Assembly: GCA_945901215.1 (NCBI GenBank)
Contig: CAMDKE010000009.1
Location: 1 to 19,852, forward strand
Reading direction: 5' to 3'
Length of the DNA stretch: 19,852 bases
Source: Comamonas sp. lk
GTDB lineage: Bacteria; Pseudomonadota; Gammaproteobacteria; Burkholderiales; Burkholderiaceae_C
Made by a program: the position numbers and the translations under genes. Position 1 is the first letter of the stretch; every line of letters begins with the position of its first letter. This document shows, piece after piece, positions 1-6,773 of this stretch. The notes under the pieces are model-generated. The model searched no databases and was not told where the DNA came from. It saw only the letters and a list, made by a program, of their open reading frames with translations.

Positions 1-219
1 CAAGGGGTCAGAACGCAACCAGCTCAGCAAGGCCACACCCGATTGGCCCGGCAAATTCCAGTCGCACAACACCAGATCAGGCGGGTTTTGGGCAATCAGC
101 TTGCGCGCATCGTCCACGCCGCACGCCAAGTCGACAAGGTAGCCGGCCATGGAGAGATTCAGCCGCAACAGTTCCTGAATGTCGGGTTCGTCCTCTACCA
201 CCAATACGCGAAGTTTCAT
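1..219 (-). CDS. Response regulator, PhoB/OmpR-like receiver domain (partial)
   Basis: The reverse strand from the ATG at 217-219 reads 73 codons into the left edge without a stop, so only the N-terminal receiver domain is visible. It starts MKLRVLVVEDEPDIQELLRL. The acidic pair is E9-D10 and the phospho-acceptor is D53, in CDWNLPGQSG, which closely resembles the DWMLPGGSG segment of E. coli PhoB. Such proteins are phosphorylated by a histidine kinase and usually carry a C-terminal winged-helix DNA-binding domain, here outside the window. The receiver identification is secure; the PhoB subfamily is only suggested by that motif, since no pst/phoU gene is in view. It is transcribed away from dhaL, and no strong ribosome binding site precedes the ATG. 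Confidence 0.85.
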   Translation of the reverse strand, partial: MKLRVLVVEDEPDIQELLRLNLSMAGYLVDLACGVDDARKLIAQNPPDLVLCDWNLPGQSGVALLSWLRSDPL

Positions 220-323
220 AGGGTACGTCGGTGCTGATCCCGATTGGTCTTGCAAAGTACCGAGCGCACCACAGCAGGCGTCCGGTGCCAATCAAAGCAG
301 CGGGACCGAGTGTTCTACACAAA

Positions 324-357
324 TATAACGGTTTTGTTACATATAACATTTGTTACA
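324..357. promoter_or_regulatory. Two tandem operator-like dyads upstream of dhaL
   Basis: In the AT-rich gap between the response regulator and dhaL, the arrangement TATAAC...GTTACA occurs twice back to back: 324-341 with a 6-nt spacer and 342-357 with a 4-nt spacer. GTTACA is the reverse complement of TATAAC with one mismatch, so each copy is an imperfect dyad and the pair is also a direct repeat. This is typical of a dimeric regulator binding site in a promoter. The regulator is unknown. I could not assign a convincing -35/-10 pair nearby. The rest of 220-466 holds no gene that I can support. Confidence 0.4.
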
Positions 358-466
358 AAAATATGGTGCTTTTTGACTAGCCGATCTCGTAAAAGGCCGT
401 TATCGTTCTGCATCACTAGCATTTGAGTGCATTAAAAAAACCGTTTTCGAGCATCGTGAGAGCCCT

Positions 467-1054
467 ATGAATATTTCGTTACTGGTAACTAGAGCAACCC
501 AAAATTTAATCGATCATGTGGAAGAGTTGACGACCCTTGATCAAGCCATCGGAGATGGTGACCATGGTTTGAATATGAGGCGGGGGTCGAAAGCAATCCA
601 GGAAAAACTGCCTCACTGGAGCGAGCTTTCCACACAGGCCACGCTCACGGCGATGGGCAAAACATGTATTTCGACGATCGGCGGCGCTTCTGGCCCGGTT
701 TTTGGCACCCTTCTTTTGACTTTGGGAAAAGAGCTACCCGATCAACCGGATCACCATGATTTAGCCAGAGCTTTGAAGTTGGCCATTGAAGCCGTGACGC
801 GATTAGGCAAAGCCGAGCTTGGCCAAAAAACGCTGCTGGATGTTTTGGATCCTCTACAAAAGTGCCTGGACGCAGGGGGCGACTCTCTTGTGGCCAGAGT
901 CAAGCAATGCGCCTTGGATAGCTGTGAGGCGACTGCCCATATTGAGGCTACCCGAGGTAGAGCCTCTTTTTTGGGGCAACGGGCTTTAGGCCATGTCGAT
1001 CCAGGATCGCGCTCGGTGGCATTGATTGTGAGCGCAGTTTGTGATGCGCTTTAA
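467..1054 (+). CDS. dhaL: Dihydroxyacetone kinase ADP/ATP-binding subunit DhaL
   Basis: This 195-residue protein matches the DhaL (Dak2) family in size and motifs. The Mg/nucleotide-binding aspartates are visible as D25, D30 and D32 in LDQAIGDGDHG. The glycine-rich nucleotide loop GGASGPVFG lies near residues 72-80, and the C-terminal GHVDPGSRS matches the family's DPG segment. DhaL supplies the nucleotide that phosphorylates the substrate held by DhaK. In the PTS-dependent version it carries a permanently bound ADP recharged by DhaM; no dhaM is present here, so the phosphate donor is open. It is the first gene of a dhaL-dhaK pair, the reverse of the common K-L-M order, with a 45-nt gap to dhaK. 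The start is supported by homology; only a weak GAGAG precedes it. Base use is more AT-rich than in the cyanophycin and gcv genes. A tetrose (erythrulose-type) kinase role is also possible. Confidence 0.9.
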   Translation: MNISLLVTRATQNLIDHVEELTTLDQAIGDGDHGLNMRRGSKAIQEKLPHWSELSTQATLTAMGKTCISTIGGASGPVFGTLLLTLGKELPDQPDHHDLARALKLAIEAVTRLGKAELGQKTLLDVLDPLQKCLDAGGDSLVARVKQCALDSCEATAHIEATRGRASFLGQRALGHVDPGSRSVALIVSAVCDAL

Positions 1055-1099
1055 TTCGAATTGAATCCATATGTCCGTTCTGACGAGGAGATACCAACC

Positions 1100-2089
1100 A
1101 TGAAGAAATTGATCAATAAAGTCGATGATGTCCTCAACGAGGCCCTAGATGGGTTCGCAGCAGCCCATGCCGAGATCGTGGAGTTGGGTGAAGATCGTGA
1201 GTTCGTACGGCGACGTCACATCACTGCTGGAAAAGTCGCCTTAATCTCAGGCGGTGGTGCAGGGCACGAGCCTCTTCATGCGGGCTTTGTGGGTTTGGGG
1301 ATGCTGGACGCTGCTTGTCCAGGCCAAGTATTTACCTCACCCACGCCCAACCAAATGATGAATGCTGCACAAGCGGTAGACGGTGGCGCGGGGGTGCTGT
1401 TCATCGTTAAAAATTACTCGGGGGACATGATGAATTTTCAAATGGCAGCCGAGTTGCTGGACCAGGAAAATGCCACCGTCCTTGTGAATGATGACGTTGC
1501 AGTGGAGGACTCAACCTACACCACAGGTCGCAGAGGGGTAGCTGGAACGCTTGTTGTGGAAAAAATTCTAGGCGCCGCTGCAGAGCGAGGTTACTCTCTT
1601 CAAGAGCTGAAGTTATTGGGTGATGAGGTCAACAAGCACACAGCTAGTATGGGCGTTGCTTTGAGTTCTTGTACGGTTCCCGCAGCCGGCAAACCCACTT
1701 TTCAAATTGGCGCGGATGAGATTGAAGTCGGCGTCGGCATTCATGGCGAGCCGGGGCGTAGACGAACAAAGATGATGACGGCTGATGAAATAGCCCTTGA
1801 ATTAACGCAAGCCATTTCAAAAGACCTCGCATTGAAAGAAGGCCAAGAAGTCATCCTACTGGTCAATGGCTTCGGCGGCACACCCTTGCTTGAGCTCTAC
1901 GTGATGGTGAACGCTGTTCAAAAGATATTGGCCTCTAAGGGGATAAAAATCGCCCGCCATTTGACGGGTTCGTATGTGACATCTTTGGATATGGCGGGGT
2001 GCTCTATTACTCTGACGGTTGCCGATAGCAAACTACTTTCTTTGTGGGACAGTCCCGTGCATACAGCCGCGTTGCGCTGGGGTAGTTGA
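1100..2089 (+). CDS. dhaK: Dihydroxyacetone kinase substrate-binding subunit DhaK
   Basis: This 329-residue protein aligns over its whole length with DhaK (Dak1) proteins. It starts MKKLIN as E. coli DhaK does, has the SGGGAGHEP loop and FTSPTP segment, and ends with LWDSPVHTAALRWG. The histidine that forms the covalent hemiaminal with the ketone substrate is H215 in GVGIHGEPG. The frame is open back to a TTG at 1061, but I chose the ATG at 1100 because GAGGAG sits 9 nt upstream (1085-1090) and homology begins there. It lacks the insert found in E. coli DhaK after IHGEPG, like the shorter Gram-positive form. With DhaL it should phosphorylate dihydroxyacetone or a related short ketose in the cytoplasm. 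No glycerol dehydrogenase, dhaR or dhaM is adjacent, so the physiological substrate is uncertain. Confidence 0.92.
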   Translation: MKKLINKVDDVLNEALDGFAAAHAEIVELGEDREFVRRRHITAGKVALISGGGAGHEPLHAGFVGLGMLDAACPGQVFTSPTPNQMMNAAQAVDGGAGVLFIVKNYSGDMMNFQMAAELLDQENATVLVNDDVAVEDSTYTTGRRGVAGTLVVEKILGAAAERGYSLQELKLLGDEVNKHTASMGVALSSCTVPAAGKPTFQIGADEIEVGVGIHGEPGRRRTKMMTADEIALELTQAISKDLALKEGQEVILLVNGFGGTPLLELYVMVNAVQKILASKGIKIARHLTGSYVTSLDMAGCSITLTVADSKLLSLWDSPVHTAALRWGS

Positions 2090-2194
2090 TTTCCAAATGG
2101 AGTTGGTCATCTGATGATCAATGGGCTCCATCACCTCCTTAAAACCACGGACAAATGGCTTTTGCTTGAATGCTTCAAAAGCCATGTTGGTCTT

Positions 2195-2224
2195 GGAAAA
2201 AGTGAAGGAGCCCACCCTGTGGGC
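2195..2224 (-). terminator. Possible weak terminator after ohr
   Basis: On the minus strand, just after the ohr stop, GCCCAC and GTGGGC (2210-2224) form a 6-bp stem with a 3-nt AGG loop, followed by a pyrimidine-rich tract with a run of five T (2195-2209). The T-run lies several bases from the stem, so this is only a weak intrinsic terminator candidate. Confidence 0.3.
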
Positions 2225-2241
2225 AAATCGATAGCGCCAGA

Positions 2242-2670
2242 TCAGATTAAGGTAAGTTCCACAACAATATTGCCGCGCGTCGCGTTGGAGTATGGGCAAA
2301 CCTGGTGTGCGGTGTCTACCAAATCCTGTGCAACCGCACGATCCATGCCCGGCAGACTGATGGCCAGGCGCGCAGCAATGCTAAAACCTGCCGGGATTGG
2401 GCCAATGTCAATGCTCGCATCGATTGATGCATCGGAGGGCACGGTCAAATTCTTGATGCCCGCAACGTGCTTTAGGGCGCCCATAAAGCAAGCGGAATAA
2501 CCTGCAGCGAACAACTGCTCGGGATTGGTGGCAGTGCCAGCGCCGCCCATGGCCTTGGGAGGCGATAGCGTCACATCAAGCAGTCCGTCATCGCTCACAG
2601 AGCGACCTTCACGCCCGCCGGTAGTGTGCGCGTGTGCCGTGTAAACAACTTTATCGAGTTTGGTGGTCAT
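2242..2670 (-). CDS. ohr: Organic hydroperoxide resistance protein Ohr (OsmC family)
   Basis: This 142-residue protein has the standard Ohr length. The two redox cysteines lie at C61 (GYSACFMGAL) and C125 (VCPYSNATRGN), the numbering known from Xylella Ohr, and a conserved glutamate is at E51 in NPEQLFAAGY. Ohr is a cytoplasmic thiol peroxidase that reduces organic and lipid hydroperoxides using lipoylated proteins as reductant. The Ohr rather than OsmC assignment rests on the NATRGN segment and overall length. It is convergent with dhaK and appears monocistronic; no ohrR regulator is in the window. The upstream region contains a short imperfect dyad, CCTAT-AA-ATAGG (2712-2723), whose role is unknown. 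An AAAGAAAG stretch could serve as ribosome binding site. Confidence 0.93.
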   Translation of the reverse strand: MTTKLDKVVYTAHAHTTGGREGRSVSDDGLLDVTLSPPKAMGGAGTATNPEQLFAAGYSACFMGALKHVAGIKNLTVPSDASIDASIDIGPIPAGFSIAARLAISLPGMDRAVAQDLVDTAHQVCPYSNATRGNIVVELTLI

Positions 2671-2736
2671 AGAGACTTTCTTTCAGTTAGGGTGGTTGGG
2701 GAACTTAAAAACCTATTTATAGGCGAATTAGATGAA

Positions 2737-2928
2737 TTAAATGGTGATGGTGAAATGCTCTAAACCACGCTCTGTTCAACGAACGCCATGGCGCTCCTCC
2801 ACTTTGAACCAATGCGCTGCATCGGAATCTGATGGTTCGGATGCGATGGTTGTAATGGGATGCTCTTGGTGAAAGATCAGGTCTTCAAGGTAAATCTCTG
2901 GATCTGCATAAGCAACCCATCTGCACAT
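2737..2928 (-). pseudogene. Internally deleted class II glutamine amidotransferase remnant
   Basis: From the ATG at 2926-2928 the minus strand reads MCRWVAYADPEIYLEDLIFH, which is the N-terminus of YafJ/EgtC-like class II glutamine amidotransferases, including the catalytic Cys2 right after Met1. After only about 24 residues it passes in frame into ITTIASEPSDSDAAHW, which resembles the far C-terminal ASEPL...W segment of the same family. A TGA follows after 50 codons (2776-2778). Beyond it, coding-like sequence (GLEHFTITI) continues in frame to a TAA at 2737-2739. The middle, about 200 residues in the intact family, is missing. I read this as a decayed gene with a large in-frame internal deletion and one nonsense codon. 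The N-terminal match is strong; the C-terminal match is from memory of the family and less certain. Confidence 0.55.
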
Positions 2929-3277
2929 GATGACCTCAGCTAAAAATAGGATATATCCGGAAGTTTATTGGAGTTTTCGAAAAACGCCAGTACATACTCA
3001 GATGCGCTAATGTCCCAGTTAGTAGTTGCCACTCCTGAAGACATTACCGGCAAGTTTGATTGCGTGTTGGTCATTGCCAAAAAATACCGACACACCATGC
3101 ATTTGGAGAGCTTGAAATTTTCGTACCGGCAAAGCAGGAGCCTTCACCCGGTGCATCGCTCATTTTGATTTTTTGTACCCTGCTGGCAGCCAGCCTGATC
3201 AACCGCCTGGCGCACCGTGGCGCGCCGCAATCAATCCCAAGCGGCCTGACACCGCTGCCCTTGCCGCCCTGCAGGGC
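2929..3277. other. Intergenic stretch without a recognisable gene
   Basis: Between the amidotransferase remnant and the imuB stop I see no supportable gene. Short open frames exist on both strands, for example plus 2968-3168 (TTG start, 66 codons) and a minus frame ending near 2945, but none has a ribosome binding site or family motif that I recognise. Composition shifts from AT-richer (about 2930-3175) to the high-GC style of imuB near 3180, which may mark the border of an accessory patch. A perfect 12-bp palindrome, GCCCTGCAGGGC (3266-3277), directly follows the imuB stop. Confidence 0.5.
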
Positions 3278-4669
3278 TTAGGCGAAATACCCGTGCAAAT
3301 ACCAGTCGTGCGTGCTGCCCGGGTCGCCAGAGCCCAGGCGCTGGCGGTAAATCCACAGCAGCCCGTGGTGCGCGCTGTGCGCCACAAAGTAGTCGCGCAA
3401 GGCACTGCTTTCTCCGGCCAGCCACCCGGCCTCTAGCCGCTGGGGCCCTGCCAGCAGTGTCAGGGGGCCATGAAACTGCGGCCCGCTGCGCTGCGACAGC
3501 AGGCGCTGTGGGGCTGCCAGCAGCCAGGTGGGGTAGAGCGCCCCCGCGGCGTCTGCGGCACTATCCGCAGCTGCCGGCTTACGGTTCGGCTGCACAGGCG
3601 GGGGGGCGCCAGACCAGGCTTGCCACTGCTGCATGCGCTCGGGCCGGTGGTCGGCGTACACCTGGGCGCAGAGCACCTGTGCCGCGCCGCAACGCGCCGA
3701 TACGCGCTCGAGCATTTGGTGCAAGCTGTCGCCGCTGCGCATGCTGTCGGGCAGCAGGCTTTGGCTCTCGGTGGACAGTGCCTGTGTGGCTAGGCTGCGC
3801 AAGCGCAGGTAGAGCACGGGTGCAGGTAAGTGCACGCGCGCCAGTTGCTCACCCAGCAGCCGCTCCAGGTGCCGCATGTCTTGCGTGGCTTGCGCCGTAT
3901 CCAGCTCCAGGCGGCCGTGGTCGGATCCCTGGTGGTGCGCATCCAGGTGCTGCGCATTGCTGCGCCGGGCGTCCAGCTCCCAGCGCAACTCCAGGCGCTG
4001 CACGCCAAGCTGGCGTGCGCGCAGCCAGGCCAGCAACTGTGCCAGCAGGCGCCGCGCACCAAACAACAAGGCTGGTGCCGACTCGACTTGCGCGGCCAGC
4101 TCCAGTGGCACATCAAACACCTCGGGCACGCGGATCCAGGGGTAGATGTCGGGCCGCAAACCATAGGCCTGGTCCAGGGCCGCTAAAACATCGACCCCAA
4201 AGCGGCGCGCTAGTCCGCCGCGCGGGAGCTTGCGCAAGTGCCCCCAGGTGTGGCAGCCCAAGCGCTCCAGGGTGGGCAGATGCGGGCGTGCGCTGGCCAG
4301 GACGTGCAGCGGCAGCGCGTCGGCCGCTATCTCAGGCGCCATATCGGGCCCCTGTGGTGGAAAAGGCGTGCAGGTGTCTGGCGGCACACAGGCCAGCCGC
4401 CCCAAGGCCAGCAAGGACGTAGCGCCCTGGGCCCAGCACACCGCACCCGCGTGTGCGCCAGACAGCCCCAAATGCGCCAGCAGCGCCGCCCGCCCGCCAA
4501 ACAAACGCTCGCTGGCCGATATGTCGAACACCAGCGCATCGTCCACTTGCGCCACCCAGGGCGTGACCTGCAACACCTGCCAGGCTAAAGCGGTCAAGGG
4601 GTCGCTGGGCGCAGAGCCTGTGGCTGGCGCTGTGTCCCTCAGGCGCAGCGCAATCCAGTGTGCGCTCAT
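3278..4669 (-). CDS. imuB: ImuB, catalytically inactive Y-family polymerase homologue
   Basis: This 463-residue protein matches ImuB. It has a Y-family polymerase-like fold but carries FDISASERLFGG (48-59) where active polymerases have the catalytic SxDE segment, and it starts HWIALRL without the usual N-terminal metal-binding aspartate. The C-terminus, RDYFVAHSAHHGLLWIYRQR...WYLHGYFA, is the typical ImuB tail. QSLLP at 303-307 is a plausible beta-clamp-binding motif. ImuB normally acts as a hub linking ImuA, the DnaE2 error-prone polymerase and the sliding clamp in SOS mutagenesis. The start overlaps the imuA stop as ATGA, indicating translational coupling. No dnaE2 follows within the window; the DNA downstream is gene debris and ohr. 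Confidence 0.9.
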   Translation of the reverse strand: MSAHWIALRLRDTAPATGSAPSDPLTALAWQVLQVTPWVAQVDDALVFDISASERLFGGRAALLAHLGLSGAHAGAVCWAQGATSLLALGRLACVPPDTCTPFPPQGPDMAPEIAADALPLHVLASARPHLPTLERLGCHTWGHLRKLPRGGLARRFGVDVLAALDQAYGLRPDIYPWIRVPEVFDVPLELAAQVESAPALLFGARRLLAQLLAWLRARQLGVQRLELRWELDARRSNAQHLDAHHQGSDHGRLELDTAQATQDMRHLERLLGEQLARVHLPAPVLYLRLRSLATQALSTESQSLLPDSMRSGDSLHQMLERVSARCGAAQVLCAQVYADHRPERMQQWQAWSGAPPPVQPNRKPAAADSAADAAGALYPTWLLAAPQRLLSQRSGPQFHGPLTLLAGPQRLEAGWLAGESSALRDYFVAHSAHHGLLWIYRQRLGSGDPGSTHDWYLHGYFA

Positions 4670-5457
4670 GGCTGCTGGCGCATCTGCCGGGCAGGGGGCG
4701 TCTGCGCCAGGGGTGGCCGCTCAGGCGCCCCGTGTGCGGCCAGCACCTGTTGCAAAGCGGCCGGGCGCGCCGCCCACTGCACCAGGTCCGCTGCCGGCGG
4801 GCCCCGCCGTTTGAGCACTTCCACGCACACATGCGATTGGACATTCAGCGATAGTTTGAGCCGCAGCACGGCGGGCGAGGCCTCGTGTTGGGTTTGCAAA
4901 CTGCGCACGACAAACAGCAATTTGTGGTGCTCGGCCGCTGCCAGCTGCAAGCGGCGCAACTGGTGCGGGCGCACCTGCGCCAGCCACGCCACCACCGTAT
5001 CGACCGGTGCGCAGCGCAGCGCTTGCTCGGTCGCCCATAAGCAGCTTGCTGGCGCAAGGGGCGGCGTGGCCTTTTGCGCCGTGTCCATGGCAAACGCGCC
5101 CGGGCACAGGCACAGCAAGCGTTGGGTTTGCAAACCTTGGGCCAACAAGGCCGGTGCAAACGGCGGATGCGGCGGGCCCACCAGCACCACCGGCCCGCTG
5201 CCGTGCTGCGCCAGGGCGGGCAGCAAGACGCGCCATTCATTGTGTACACCGGCTTCTTGCAGCAGCTCGGTCAAAGCGCCCACCGGCCAGCCGCCACCGG
5301 GCAATTGCGCGTCGAGCAAGGCCTCGCCTGTGGCCACCGTGTGCAGGGGTGCGCGGGCCCATGCATGCGCCCGCCACACCTGCGCGTGGAGCCCGTCTAG
5401 GGCTTCTTCAGCGGATGGATGGATGGAAAACGCTTGCTGGGCTTGGGCTGCACTCAT
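4666..5457 (-). CDS. imuA: ImuA, translesion synthesis-associated RecA-like protein
   Basis: This 263-residue product starts MSAAQAQQAF. It resembles the ImuA/SulA-like family through segments such as LLDAQLPGGGWPVGALTELL, the hydrophobic VVLVGPP strand and VRPHQLRRLQLAAAEHHKLLFVVR. ImuA proteins are RecA-like and take part with ImuB and DnaE2 in damage-induced mutagenesis. The frame is open to an ATG at 5592, but that would run through the LexA box and into the preceding MFS gene, so I chose the ATG at 5455-5457, directly behind the operator. No Shine-Dalgarno sequence fits between operator and start, so the leader is probably very short. Its stop overlaps the imuB start by 4 nt (ATGA). Confidence 0.88.
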   Translation of the reverse strand: MSAAQAQQAFSIHPSAEEALDGLHAQVWRAHAWARAPLHTVATGEALLDAQLPGGGWPVGALTELLQEAGVHNEWRVLLPALAQHGSGPVVLVGPPHPPFAPALLAQGLQTQRLLCLCPGAFAMDTAQKATPPLAPASCLWATEQALRCAPVDTVVAWLAQVRPHQLRRLQLAAAEHHKLLFVVRSLQTQHEASPAVLRLKLSLNVQSHVCVEVLKRRGPPAADLVQWAARPAALQQVLAAHGAPERPPLAQTPPARQMRQQP

Positions 5458-5458
5458 A

Positions 5459-5480
5459 ATACTGTACAAAATAACAGTAT
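5459..5480 (-). promoter_or_regulatory. LexA (SOS) box of imuAB
   Basis: The sequence contains CTGT (5462-5465), 8 nt, then ACAG (5474-5477). This is the canonical CTGT-N8-ACAG LexA operator, with symmetry extending to ATACTGT/ACAGTAT on both sides. It ends one base before the imuA start codon and overlaps the predicted -10 element, so bound LexA should block transcription of imuA-imuB until DNA damage. Confidence 0.9.
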
Positions 5481-5504
5481 ATTGCAAACCTGCCAAACAG
5501 CCAA
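5476..5504 (-). promoter_or_regulatory. Predicted sigma70-type promoter of imuAB
   Basis: On the minus strand, TTGGCT (5499-5504) and TATACT (5476-5481) are separated by 17 nt and resemble -35/-10 elements; the -10 overlaps the LexA box. Transcription would begin about 11 nt before the imuA ATG, which fits the lack of a ribosome binding site. The promoter lies in the short gap after the MFS gene. Confidence 0.5.
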
Positions 5505-5507
5505 TAA

Positions 5508-6740
5508 CTACACCGGATGCACCTCGTTGCCAATGTACGGCCAGCGTCTGCGGATAAACATCCAGGCCACCAGGCCCACGCCCATCATGCACAGCGAAGC
5601 GCTAGCCAGCGCCACGGTGGAATGCATGACCCACGGCGACACCACCCCGGCCACGATGCCATTGGCCGTGGAGCCAATAAAGATTTGCAGCGAAGACGCC
5701 ATGCCCCGGCGAGCCGGGTGCAGGTCCAAGACCAGCAAGGTGACCACCGGCACCATCATGGCCCAGCCAAAAGCAAACACGCCCAAAGGCCACAGCGCCC
5801 AGGCCACGTGCGCCGTAAACACCAGGTTGGCCACCAGGTTCACCACTCCAATGCACAGCATGATCACAAAACCGTTGCGGATCTGGCGTTTTGGACGGAG
5901 TTTCCCCGCCACCCGGCCACTGACCCAGGCGCCACCCATGATGCCCGCGATGGTGATTAAAAAACACCAAAAAAACTGCTGCGGCTGTAGCTGCAAATGC
6001 TCACCCAAAAACACCGGTGCACTGAGCACGTACAAAAACATGCCGTTAAACGGGATGCCGCTGGCCAGCGCCAGCAGAAAAAAGCGCGGGTCCGCCCCCA
6101 ACTGCCAGTAACCGGCAAGCAGGTTTTTCACGTTAAAGTGCTGGCGCTGGCTGGGGTGCAGCGTCTCGGGCAGCAGGCGGTAGTTGGCGATCCACAAGGC
6201 CACGCCAATGGCCGTCAAAAACCAAAATATCGCCTGCCAACTGCTGTGCACCAGCAGCCAACCCCCCAACAGTGGCGCGATGGCCGGGGCTGCGCCAAAG
6301 TAAATGGTGATCTGGCTCATCACCTGTTGCGCCTGGTGGGGCGGGTACATGTCGCGTACCACCGCGCGCGCGATCACAATGCCAGCGCCGGTGGACAGGC
6401 CTTGGAGGCCGCGAAAGAAAATCAGCTGCCCGATGCTGTGCGACAGCGCGCAGCCCACCGATGCCAGCGTAAATACCGCCAGCCCCCACAGCACCACCGG
6501 TCGGCGTCCAAAGCTGTCGGAAATAGCGCCATGGAACAGCGCCATGAAGGCAAATCCAAACAAATAGGCCGACAACGTTTGCTGCATTTGCAGCGGCGTG
6601 GCGCCCAGCGATGCCGCAATACCTGCAAAAGCCGGTAAGTAGGTGTCAATGGAAAACGGCCCCAGCATGCCCAACACCGCTAACAGCACCGCAAACGCCC
6701 ATTGGGGCAGACGCCACAGAGACTGTGCGTCGGGATTCAT
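5508..6740 (-). CDS. MFS drug efflux transporter, Bcr/CflA type
   Basis: This 410-residue hydrophobic protein has about 12 predicted membrane segments. The first contains LGMLGPFSIDTYLPAF, characteristic of the Bcr/CflA subfamily of DHA1 drug:H+ antiporters. The cytoplasmic loop 2-3 motif appears as GAISDSFGRRPVVLWG (motif A), followed by RGLQGLSTGAGIVIARAVVRD. These inner-membrane proteins export drugs such as bicyclomycin or chloramphenicol, and some export amino acids or dipeptides such as cysteine; the substrate here is unknown. It lies 33 nt downstream of cphA on the same strand and may be cotranscribed with it, which makes export of an arginine- or aspartate-related product conceivable but unproven. 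The imuAB promoter begins right after its stop. Confidence 0.87.
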   Translation of the reverse strand: MNPDAQSLWRLPQWAFAVLLAVLGMLGPFSIDTYLPAFAGIAASLGATPLQMQQTLSAYLFGFAFMALFHGAISDSFGRRPVVLWGLAVFTLASVGCALSHSIGQLIFFRGLQGLSTGAGIVIARAVVRDMYPPHQAQQVMSQITIYFGAAPAIAPLLGGWLLVHSSWQAIFWFLTAIGVALWIANYRLLPETLHPSQRQHFNVKNLLAGYWQLGADPRFFLLALASGIPFNGMFLYVLSAPVFLGEHLQLQPQQFFWCFLITIAGIMGGAWVSGRVAGKLRPKRQIRNGFVIMLCIGVVNLVANLVFTAHVAWALWPLGVFAFGWAMMVPVVTLLVLDLHPARRGMASSLQIFIGSTANGIVAGVVSPWVMHSTVALASASLCMMGVGLVAWMFIRRRWPYIGNEVHPV

Positions 6741-6773
6741 CCCGCCATCCCAATCAAAACGAGCGGCACATAT

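Noticed and set aside
324..357. Tandem dyads considered as a Pho box, because a PhoB-like gene is adjacent
   Set aside because: The elements do not match the CTGTCAT-type repeats or the 11-bp spacing of proteobacterial Pho boxes.
1061..1099. TTG start 13 codons upstream of dhaK
   Set aside because: No ribosome binding site there, and family homology begins with MKKLIN at 1100, which has a good GAGGAG.
3266..3277. GCCCTGCAGGGC palindrome after imuB as a terminator
   Set aside because: The stem can only be 4 bp with a 4-nt loop, and no T-run follows on the minus strand.
2968..3281. Small plus-strand frames of 66 and 73 codons
   Set aside because: No ribosome binding site, non-ATG starts, and no family resemblance that I can support.
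3457..5557. Long plus-strand frames opposite imuB and imuA (321, 299 and 194 codons)
   Set aside because: They are Ala/Arg/Pro-rich shadows of the imuAB genes, with no motifs and no ribosome binding sites.
5458..5592. Longer imuA start at 5592
   Set aside because: It would place the LexA box and promoter inside the coding region and overlap the MFS gene by 85 bp.
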